Source: Bombyx mori (lineage: Eukaryota; Arthropoda; Insecta; Lepidoptera; Bombycidae). Taken from it: a stretch of DNA of 64,000 nucleotides. The translations under genes and the position numbers were made by a program. The notes beneath the pieces are model-generated. The model was not told the origin of the DNA. It made no database searches and saw nothing but the letters and a program-made list of their open reading frames with translations. The stretch lies in assembly GCF_030269925.1 (NCBI RefSeq), contig NC_085111.1:7680142-7744141 (forward strand). Direction: 5' to 3'. This document shows positions 13,901 through 25,900 of this stretch, one piece after another; position 1 is the stretch's first letter; every line of letters starts with the position of its first letter.

Positions 13901-16900
13901 ACTGACTTAAATTTAGTTTAAAAGATTAAATTTCATATACGCGTATCACGTTCATCAAGCATCCTACGAATTTCTGTCGCGTAGCACTCATGTGTTCCAG
14001 TTTGAAAAGTATATATTATTCCAATTAATATCTCAAGCTAAATGGAAACGTTTATTTTGTGAAATTTGTGGGATTCATCGACTATTATGATGGCCCAGCA
14101 CTGTTTATTCACTAATTTCTGAAATGATTTTTTAAGCATTAAAATAGTAGTAAACGGGAACACTGTATAAGTACATGATATTCTCTTTTTTATCTGAGCG
14201 GTTTGAACCTATAAAACCTATAGAACCCATAGAACTTTATTGATGGAACATATAGACTGTATTGTATGTACAGATGGGCTACTTGCCTGTTGGATGGTGA
14301 CGACGGCGAGGAAGACATCCCAAATGAGCTTCAGCATGAACGATTTAGCGGAGCGCCTGGTGCTATATGGAGCGCAAAGAAACAGTGTGAGGTATTTCGA
14401 AATACACTATTAAATGCATAAGACATTTTAGGTTAGTTCTTAATTTTTGATTTTGCATTTGATGTACTTAATTCTTTACGATAAAAATACAATTGGTCAA
14501 TATGTCCAAACGAATCTCTGTTTGTATTTATAATATTAAGTTGTGTTTAAACTTCAATCATAATTTGATTTAACGAATTAAACGGTTACCACGGTTTTAT
14601 TTTGTTATTTAAACTCAATAAATAAAAGGAGCTGGTATATTTATATTAGAATTTTTAACATCATATCAACTGACAGATTGTCCGTGTCTTATACGAGTAA
14701 TCACAAAATCATATTATTATAAAATCATCATAAAGTAAGTAAGTAGCATTTAGTCCAACTTAGATTAGTAGCTACTTAACACGAAGCCGCGAGTATATTT
14801 GTTAGACTATAAATATAACATAATAATAGTATGTATACTATCTCTCGACAAAGTCTGTGTTTGTAGCTCTCTACTTATAAAGCACTTTTTTGCTAAACTG
14901 TGAAAATTCACACCCAAACTGAGCGCTGTGCGTTAGCTTGCCCCGATATCAAATGTTTGTATAGCCTGGAAATTTAAGTTATCTCTATAGTGCGCAGCAA
15001 ATTCTATAATTAAATCTAGAGGTATTTTACAAATTTTCAAACCGGTTATTTTATTAAGCAACAACAATCCAAGCTGTAAGACTAAAGTCACGTGTTAAAG
15101 AAAAGTTTTTTTTTTCGTTTTTTTTATTGCTTAGATGGGTGTACGAGCTCACAGCCCACCTGTTGTTAAGTGGTTACTGGAGTCCATAGACATCTACAAC
15201 GTAAATGCACCACCCACCTTGAGATATAAGTTCTAAGGTCTCAAGTATTGCTACAACGGCTGCCCCTCCCTTCAAACCAAAATGCATTACTGCTTCACGG
15301 CAGAAATAGGCAGGGTGGTGGTACCTGCCCGCGCGGACTCTCAAGAGGTCCTACCATCAGTAATTACGCAAATTATAATTTTGCGGGTTTGATTTTTATT
15401 ATACCATGCTATTTTACCGTGGAAGTCAATCGTGAACGTTTGTTGAGTACGTATTTCATAACAAAAATTGGTACCCGCCTGCGGGATTCGAACACCGGTG
15501 CATCGCTCAACAAGAATGCAGTCTACAAGGACATTTGTGTGTTTCAGGTTTTGTTGCGTGACGCGGACGCAGCGCCTTGGTCGGGCGGCGGAGACCAGCG
15601 GGGGCAATGCGCCCAGCTCGCGTGCCGCACCCCGCACCGCGCCGGCTTCTTCTACGCCGGCCCCGCGCTGCCCGGCACTGCTTGTGGCAATAAAATGGTA
15701 TATTAATCTAATGGAATAAAGCACTGAAATAGCCGACTTAACTTAATAGGTGTATGGCACTAATAAAGAACATAAAAAAAACACTGAAAGATTAAATCAT
15801 AATTTTATTTATCAGATCAGATTTTGAAACACAATTATACACGGATCACGGTCAGAAACGGATTTCGAGTAGATCATCTGAAAACTTTTCTACTAAAAAT
15901 TCTACTAAGCATTATTCTGGCGTATTATGAATCCAGCGTTTTCCCAGAAGGCATCTGGAGGCTACCTTAAAAAAAAAATTAAAACAATAGAAGAATTAAT
16001 TTTAAGAAACGCCGGTATAATAAAATAGTGTTTAATCAAGTTTTAAGTTATAGTAGAATTTTTTTTAAATTATAAAATTGCGGCTGGTAACTTTTAATTT
16101 TTAAGTTATAGTAAAAGTTTTATAAACTTTACAAATTATAGTAGAAATTGCGGCCGGTAGCTTCTAATTTTTAAGTTACAGTAGTTTTTTTTTTATTATA
16201 AAATTGCGACCAGTAGCTTCTAATTTATTGTGATTCAATGCTCTGCACGCAATAATGATTTAAAATGTCCTGAGACGGATGGGCATGTTCCCTCGCCACA
16301 GGGGGGCGCTCACCAGCTACCTCCGACATGGGTTCGCGAATAAAATAAACTAAACCGACAAGAGTATTTATGTTCTGTTTAATAAATGAATGTACTGTCT
16401 TCGTTTATGCCAAGTTAGTAATTTATTAACATATTGGCTTCGACATATACTTTTGCTGTGTATTTATTTATAATTGTAAATAGACATGCTTTAAAAAAAC
16501 CCGACTTCGAATAGAAAAAAAAAGATATTCCAAAACAAATTAATATACACTAAAAACAATAATCATCGAAATCGGTTGGCATGACATTGAGTTATTGAGT
16601 TATTCATCTATTTGTCGCGGACGTACTTAATGCAAATTTAAGATTTATATATATGGTTTTCTCATGGATAACATTATCAGAACTGGACTAAATGAATAAT
16701 TGAAATGGGACCACACGGGAAGCGTCAGCTTTCTAATAAAAAAAGAATCATCAAAATCGATTTACCCAGTCAAAAGTTATGAGGTAACAAACATAAAAAA
16801 AACCATACAATCGAATTGAGAACCTCCTCCTTTTTGAAGTCGGTTAAAAACGGCTGTTAATGCTATAAACTTACGTTATATCAAATAGTAAACGTATCCA

Positions 16901-19900
16901 TGTGAATTTGTAGCACAAAATCTTTTTTTCTCGCGTAGGTAGTTGAACGAACTTATGGTTACTAATTAATTTATTTACACACCACCTGCTCCATGATGAT
17001 ACTCAACCGTGCGGGCTCACAATACGCCTTGCAATCAATAAATTCAGATCGCTATCCGTGCCCCGGTAAAAGGTCGTCTATTATGATATGCACGGAAGAG
17101 TTGGTGGTGGTGCTAATGGTGCTATTCTAGATCGACACCACAGAGAATACACGTCATTTGAAAAAAAAAGTTACATTCCCATACAACTATTAATCAAATT
17201 GTACAATAAATTATGAATAAATCATAACATAATTTATTTAAATTAATTTAAACATTAACAATCTCTCATGTTTTTTTTATTAAGTCGAAAAAGGTGGTTT
17301 TCTTTTACCGGAACACTTGCATGATTATTTTTCGTTGTTAGATATTTAGCTGCATACAACCGAGCTAAATATATGATCAAGCTTGTATATAAAGCAATGT
17401 ATAGTGATAATGTACATTTTTAGAACTCTTAGTAGGAATGATATACATTTTATTCCAGTGGTGTCAAGGTGGGGAGTGTGTGCCTTCGAACTCCGTACCG
17501 ACATCCAGCACGCGCGTTCCGCCATCGGCCGGTATGGCGGAGGGCGAGTCTGGCGGCTGGACCGTATGGAGAGAAGGCGCGTGTCGGTCCGGCTGCTCAG
17601 CCAAGTCGCGGGGCTTTAGAGAACGTAGACGGGAATGCGCTACGACCACCACCTGCCAAGGATCCGCTTACGATGTCGTACTGTGTGATGATACCAAGGT
17701 ACTCGTTTAGATAGAAATTATCAATAACTAGAGCATAGCAAAGAGTGCCATGTTTCAGCTCCATAGAACATGTTAAAACCAAAATGGGACTTGTCCGAAC
17801 TCTGATGTTCTCAATACTTCTTTCTCTATGGTGCTGACTCTGAAATCAGCTGATCGCCACACCGGAGGAGGAGATGGCCACGACCCTCATACAATTGGAA
17901 TGCGACACAGAGAGGAGGAGGACCAATAACTAGAAATGCGTTTTCTACGGTTCATCTATATGTATCTAGTAATAGTTTTTTTTATTGCTTAAATGGGTGG
18001 ACGAGCTCACAGCCCTCCTAATGTTAAGTGGTTATTAGAGCCCATAGACATCTACAACGTAAATGCGCCACCCATCTTGAGATATAAGTTCTAAGATCTC
18101 AAGTATAGTTACAACCGCTGTCACACCCTTCAAACCGAAACGTATTACTGCTTCACGGCAGAAATAGGCAGGGCGGTGGTACCTACCCGTGCGGACTCAC
18201 AAGAGGTCCTACCACCAGTAATTACGCAAATTAAAATTTTTGCGGGTTTGATTTTTATCACCCGATTCACCGTGGAAGTCAATCGTGAAGATTTCTTAAG
18301 TACGTATTTCTTTAGAAAAATTGGTACCTGCCTGTGGGATTCGAACACCGGTGCATCGCTAGATATGAATGCACCGAACGTGTCATACTTTAGGGCGCGA
18401 CGGCTCTTCAAAATTTCAAATTATGTGTAGTATTTTTGTGTTAGCATTCTTGGATATTGCAGGTTTGCGGCAAGAAGAGCCGAGTGAGTGCCAATGAGCT
18501 TGCTTCCCGCAAGTGCAGCGAGTACGCGGCGCGCGTGCCGTCGCTGGACGCGCGCGCCGGCGGGCTGCAGGCCCCGCATGATCCTAGTCAGTATAAATAA
18601 ATACAAATGATATTGTCCATTCTATTTTTCTACACTTCGATAAAGCGGCACGACACTAGAACCCTATTATCGTGGCCGCCGGTAACTACATTCCCGATCC
18701 TGAGGATAGTACGTAAAGCAGTCGACGTCGCCCAAAACACGTCATTTCGGATCCTCCCGATCCACTAAGCACCGGTCATCGTTCTCGTCGAACCCATCGC
18801 TTGCGACGAATTGCTCGACGAGTAATTTAACCCACAGACACAGCCCACTGAGTTTTTATTATTATTACTTTTTTTTATTCTTAGATGGGTGGACGAGCTC
18901 ACAGCCCACCTGGTTTTAAGTGGTTACCGCTTCTTATAGTTTCTCTTCTTATGGTTATAGTTTCATCTTCTCAGTGGGTCACGTTTCCAATCCGGTGGTA
19001 GATTCTGCGAAGCACGGCTCTTGCTAGGATTCATGTTAGCAACGTCCTCAGGTTTGAGCCCCGTGAGCTCACCTACTAGTTAAGATTACGCTGAAATATT
19101 CTCTCAAGGCTATCAGCTTATCTATGAAAAAAAAAAACTATTTTTCTAGATTAATTCGCGAAGCAGATGCCCTTGAGTTGTTAGGTCACCTCTGTGTGCT
19201 TAGTGCGAATTTTTAACGCTCTCGATAGCGTAAAAGTGAGCTCTAATTTGTATACAGTTGGATCAATACCTCTAGCGGCAAACATGGGTAAACGTTCCAA
19301 CTCCATACAAAATCGAGTTAACTTTTACGCTATCGAGAGCGTTAAATAACTCGTACTAAACACACTGAAGGCGCTCGGGCAGCTGTTAGTAAATCCCTTC
19401 CCTCCGGGCTGAGCCTTTACACGCCCACCAGTCCTGATGAAACTGGAAAGGCCTCCAGTAATAATTCCTTCATAAAAAATATATCAAAAAATTCAGCTAT
19501 TGTAAAACTTTACTAGCATAACCTACAATTATTTTGGAGGAGGTTGTTTTCTATTTCCGAAGAGGTTGACTAAAAATTGACCTTGAGGATTTATTTGTAC
19601 AAATTTAAGCATGCAAACCTATATTAGGTTTTTTTGCTGCGTTACGTATTAGACTGAAAAAGTCATCGCGGCCGCTATCGGTCGTTCACATTCACACGAA
19701 GTGAACTGGGTGTAAGAAGACTGGGCTTTCATTCTGTTGACGACTGCGTGCGTGTCTACAATAATATAATTTCCGAACTAAAATAAAAAGTCCCAAACCA
19801 AAATACCTTCACTATAAACAAAATTGAACATATAAACATACAACATATAAGTATATAAATAAACATATTTCGAGACTACATTTTTATTTTTTTTATTGCG

Positions 19901-22900
19901 TAGATGGGTGGACGAGCACACAGCCCACCTAGTGTTAAGTGGTTACCAGAGTCCATAGACATCTACAACACAAATACCGCCACCCACCTTGAGTTATGAG
20001 TTCTAAGGTCTCAGTATAGTTACAACGGCTGATTACAGTTATTTCATGCATAATAAATCTATTTTTGACGGAGGAGTAGAGTTGTATCGTTTAGGTTGAC
20101 GTTATTTGCGGATCTACACCCCCCCCCCTCCTAAATTTAATGTTATTGCTTTTCTCTCAGCTCGCATGTGGATGGGGTGCGCAATATTCTGCAGGCGAGC
20201 TTCCGGCGGTGGGTTTTACGCTCCTCGGGTGGAACTCAACGCGGCAGGTCTCGATCCCTATCTGCCTGACGGTACCTGGTGCCACAACGATGGGAAACAT
20301 GACTATTACTGCATGCAACATCATTGTCTGCCAGAGGTACGTGAGAAGATTTCACGTATTATTAATAATTTTATATAGAGTGGATTATCTACGACGTGAA
20401 GGGACGAATGTGAAGTACTGGTGGCCCGGAGGCCTTTCCAGGCCCACCTGTCCTGGTGAAACTGGAGGGGCCTCCGGGCCACCAGTAATCCTTCAATCAT
20501 AAAAAAAAAGTAGTGAAGAATGGAAAATAAATAAATAGGTCACGGGAGTTAGTTTTATAAGTGTTTTTGTCTTAAACAAAAAAAAACTATTTTACCATGG
20601 ATCCATTCCATTCCAAGCGAAACTCTGGTTCTCTGTTCTAATGACAGTAACTATTTACCGATAATGAAGAGCTTATTTTCAACACACTGCTAAGTTTGTT
20701 AAACAATCGCATAAGATATGTGTTTTAAAAGTTGTTAGAAAAATCTTCACAGCTTTTCAACAGTCCAATATACACAATGCAAGCATACAAATATTTTGAA
20801 ATCAACGTGTCCTTTGTATGATAATAGTGAAGTTCAATCTGGCTTGGAATATTCATTATGCATTGTCTGACGAGTACTTGAGGGGCTTTTTCGGCCATCG
20901 AGGGCAAACAAGCATGCTTTTGGTTGATCAAAGAAGTCAGGAGTACCCAAAAAACCGCCGATAAACTGCCGCCAGCAACAATTGTACACACTATAGTATT
21001 TTTAAGAATTTACATTAAGTATAAGTAAAAATGTATAGTTTATCCCAAAAAAACGCAATAGCAGACAATCCTACAAATAATAATAAAAAGCTACCTTAGT
21101 CAGAATTTTAGGTGAAACCACTGGTAAAGGACCAAAAACGAAAAAAAAAATTTTTTTTTATTGGTTAGGGAAATGCGTTACTACTTCACGGCAGAAAAAG
21201 GCAGGGTGATGTTACCTACCCGCACGGACTCACAAGAGGTCCTACTACCAGTATAAAAATATTAGGTGAAAGTAATAATTGTTTTGTCATCGGTCCTTGA
21301 CATGTGTGAAAATTTTCAAGTTAGTCGAATGTCTTGAATTTGGTGCACATTAAGTTGACAAATTTCGTTACTTATACAATCCAAGCCAACACAAGCGTGT
21401 TAAAAAGGGTTTCATGTCTATATAATATCTAATTCTTGTGAAAGCTGGATGTGTACGAAGTAACTACGAAATTAATTCCCTTTAATTTATAATTAATGAA
21501 TCCTAATTTATTTTTTTACAAATAGAGCACACTTTACATAGCGTTTATAATATAAACGAGTTATTTTCTTTATATTTTATTGTTTTGTCCCTAAATTGTG
21601 CATGGTAGCCATTGTTACAATATTATATAAACGAACAACCCGTTCCTACGTATAATAATCATGTTCTTAAATTTAAACTTTACTGTGTTTGTAAATAAAA
21701 CTGTAATTATGCCAAAGTTAAACTTCGACAGAATTACAATACGAACAACTTAATTTAGATTAAGAATTTTGTGTATCTTCTACTGCATTATTTCAGTAAT
21801 CTTTCTTCAGTAAGCTTAGTTTTCTGTTTTACCGTTTTTTTACTAAGGTACGTTTGTTATTGAGCGAGTCCCCTTAGTTCTGCGCATGTGAATTGAGCTC
21901 TGTTGACACGAGCGCACAGGGATTGTATTGATTTTCTTAATGCACCAAATTTACCATGGTTGTGATTTGCGTTGAGCTTTCTTATTCCATTTTATTTTGA
22001 ACAAAGATAGGCAAAGGCACTCAAGGGCCCATCTTATATGTTATGTAATAACAAAGTTGGGCCCTGCAGTGGCCATACCGGAAAGCTTGATTTCATCGTG
22101 TCAGAAACAGAAAATATAGTGATATCTACCCATACGAGTTACAATATGACTTACAACCAGTATTTTACTTAAAACAGTTGTTGACGAAATTTATGTTTCA
22201 TCAATTTCATTTTCTTACGTTTTATTTCATATTACACATGAATGAACTTCTTGGCTTTAAAACATCATAAAATTCTTAAATCCCTGTAGTAAACTTGATT
22301 AAAGCCGGCAGTGAGTAGGTACTTACGAATAAAGATTCTGCAGACATAATAGATCTAATCTTGATATTTGTATACAAGCCCGCGTCAGCTCACGTGCTTC
22401 ACTGCAGAGAATAAATAACTCCATAAAACTGACAAACGGTCTTAGAAGTGAACTCGTCAAAGTTGCGGTTTTTAATGTGCTAGATTTCTACTTGAGGTTG
22501 TAAATTACCTTTATTGAAATACCTTGTTGACGTCACGGAACAGAACGCATTGTTACCTGCCCAATTTTGTTTACACGTGTTTGACCATCAAACAATACAG
22601 ATCATTAACAACATGCGTCATTCTACTATATTAATATGCCGTAAATTAGTCTCAAATTTGTCACGATTTATCTAGACGTTTAAATTGGGCCATGATAAAT
22701 TATCTCACGTGGTGACGTACGGAATTTTATGTTTGTTTTTTCTATGCGATTAATAAACAGTCATAAAAGTATTAATCTTAAAATACTGTAGGCACGAAAA
22801 ATTTAGCGCCTCATTAATTTTTATAATCACAAAGAAGTCTTCCCGATTTTTACTTTGAAATTATTTCACATCTTACGCCAGAATGAACTTTATGAATGCT

Positions 22901-25900
22901 AATGGATATAATGCGTTACCTTATTTGCCATAATCCACTAAATTTGCCTCACTGTAGTATTTTAATACGAGTCCGAAATGTACTGTTTTTATTTTTTCAA
23001 ATTTTGTTAACAAGCCAATAACTGATAAGGCTCATCGATTGAACAAAGAAACGTTAACGAAAATTCATCTTCTCTGGCTGACTTTTACGTTTTCATATTT
23101 GGAACTACGAATTTATTATTATAGTAATTTAGATTTGGAACTGTGTAATTAGTGTGTACTTAGTCTGGCCATAAATACCTACTGTTACAATTAAAAATAA
23201 ACAAAATTTACATTTGAATTTGGAATCTGTCATTTTTGTATGATTGCTCATTGAGTTTTCTCATTTTGGCGCCAATAAATTGTACAATATTTTGCGATAT
23301 TAAAATGGAGTGGGGTGATAAAGAGAACCGAATCGCTGTGATTGCATTACACAAAGTAGGTATGGGGCCAAATGCAATTTTTAAAACTCTCCATACGCTT
23401 GGTATTAGTAAAATGTTTGTGTACCGGGCTATTAATAGGTGCAATGAGACCTTCTTTGTTTGTGACAGAAAAAGATTTGGCCGTCCACATAGTGTTCGTA
23501 CGAAAAAGGTGGTCAAAGCAGTAAGGGAAAGAATTCGAAGAAATCCTGTCCGAAAGCAAAAGATTTTATCTCGGGAGATGAAGATAGCACCTAGAACCAT
23601 GTCGAGTATTTTAAAAGATGACTTAGGACTTGCAGCCTATAAGAGACGTACTGGTCATTTCTTAACTGATAATTTAAAAGAGAATAGGGTGGTAAAATCG
23701 AAACAACTACTGAAGCGGTACGCAAAGGGAGGTCATAGAAATTTTTTGTTTACGGATGAGAATTTTATTACAATTGAGCAACATTTTAACAAACAAAATG
23801 ACCCTATTTATGCTCAAAGCTCTAAAGAAGCTTCCCAATTAGTAGACAGAGTGCAACGTGGGCACTATACGACTTCAGTGATGGTTTGGTGGGGTATTAG
23901 CTATGAAGGAGTGACTGAGCCATACTTTTGTGAAAAAGGTATCAAAACATCGGCACCAGTGTATCAAGATACCATTCTTGAGAAGGTAGTGAAGCTCCTT
24001 AAGAACACCATGTTCAATAATCAAGAATGGTCCTTCCAGCAAGACTCGGCGCCAGGTCATAAAGCTCGGTCTACGCAGTCTTGGTTGGAAACGAACGTTT
24101 CGGACTTCATCAGAGCTGAAGACCGGCCGTCGTCAAGTCCCGATCTTAATCCGCTGGATTATGATTTATGGTCAGTTTTAGAGAGTACGGCATGATAATT
24201 TGGAGTCCCTAAAACAATCCGTACGATTGGCAGTGAAAATTTTTCCCATGGAAAGAGTACGTGCTTCTATTGATAACTCGCCTCAACGTTTAAAGGACTG
24301 TATTGCAGCCAACGGAGACCACTTCGAATAAGCTTTTTATACTTTAAATTGTTTTATATTTATGTATTAAACTAACACACTATAAAAGTAATAAATGTTA
24401 TTTGCAATAGATTTTTTTTTCTTCCTTTGTCTCAGTATTTATGGCAAGACTAGGTATATATTACCTAGGTGGCACTGAAAATTTCGGGAATTAACGAAGT
24501 GACTCAACATTACTATTTAAAAATGTATTTATTGCTTTTCGAAGTATTCTCCGCGAAATTTGACACATTTTTCCATACGATGGAACCAATCATTGAAGCA
24601 ACCATTCCATTCGGAAGTTGGGGTCTCCAAAATGGCCGTTTTGTAGGCGTCCACAGCTTCTTCAGGTGATGAAAATCTCTGTCCACGCAATTTATTCTTT
24701 ATTTTAGGGAAAGTATAGAAATCATTAGGGCTTAGTTCGGGGCTGTACGGCGGATGGTCTAATAATTCTATGTTTTCTTGCTCTAAAAACTCTTTTGTTC
24801 TGTGCGCGGTGTGAGAACTCGCATTGTCGTGATGGAAGATGATGCGGCGGTTGCAGTTCTCTTTACGGAGTTCAGAAACGACCTGTGGCAAACAAATGCT
24901 AGCATACCATTCTGCATTAACCGTTCTTTGTCCCTCAAAAGGAATAGTCGTAACATGGCCGGTTTTGGAGACAAACGTGGCCACCATTTTTTTTGCAACA
25001 CTCCGTGAACGAACAATTTTTGTTGGCTTTAACTCATTTTCGAACATCCAAACTCGTGACTGGTTTTTTGTTTCGGGCTCGTACGCGTATATCCAGGATT
25101 CGTCACCTGATACAATGTTGTATACAGCATTTGAGGATCCTGCGTGGAATCTTTCGAGAGTTCTGACGCACCAAGTAACGCGAGCCGCTTTTTGCTCTTC
25201 ACAGAGCGAATGCGGTATCCATCGGGAAAACAACTTTTTTACACCTAATTGTTCATGCAAGATTATTTGTATGTGACTCATGCCAATGTCTAAAGTTGCC
25301 TGAATTTCGCGGTATGTCACATGTCGATCTTCCTCAATCAGCTTACGCACAGCATCAACGTTTTCTTGGGTGACTGCAGTTTTTGGACGACCTTGACGGG
25401 GATCATCTCTGAGCTTGACACGTCCACGTTGAAACTCAGCAAACCAGCGATAAATTGTGGTTTTGGATGGGGCTTCATCACCAAATGCAGAAATCATCCG
25501 GTCAACACACTGTTTTTGTGTTTAAACCACTTCGAAAGTCATAATAAATCATCACTCTTGAATTTTCTCGAGTCAATTCCATTTTCTCAACGACTAAACA
25601 AGTTTGACAAAACCTCGTGACAAGACCGAGAATCTTTTTTTAAATAAATAAATGGTATTCGATTTTTAAAACCAAGGAGTTTTCAATTAAAAAGATTTTA
25701 ATATGACAGGAACAGTGGAAATATTCCATTCCCGATACTGTTAGTGCAGCCCTCGTACTAGATCATATCAAAATAAACAAGGTATAGGTAAGATTAAGCG
25801 GTTATGATTTTATACATGTCGGAGATTGGTGATACTTATCTACTTACTACTTAATATACTTACGGGTTTCGGTTACTGTTTGGTATCAGATGGGCCGGAA

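Noticed and set aside
15410..15520. tRNA-like sequence with a B box
   Set aside because: It is the tRNA-derived head of a Bm1 SINE, not a functional tRNA gene; the same applies at 10590, 18350 and 56310.
15248..15706. 152-codon open frame on the plus strand
   Set aside because: It runs through a reverse Bm1 SINE into ADAMTS exon 8 in a frame that does not match the exon's phase; a chimera by chance.
20140..20502. 120-codon open frame over ADAMTS exon 11
   Set aside because: It is out of phase with the cysteine-rich signature and its end lies in a LINE 3' fragment.
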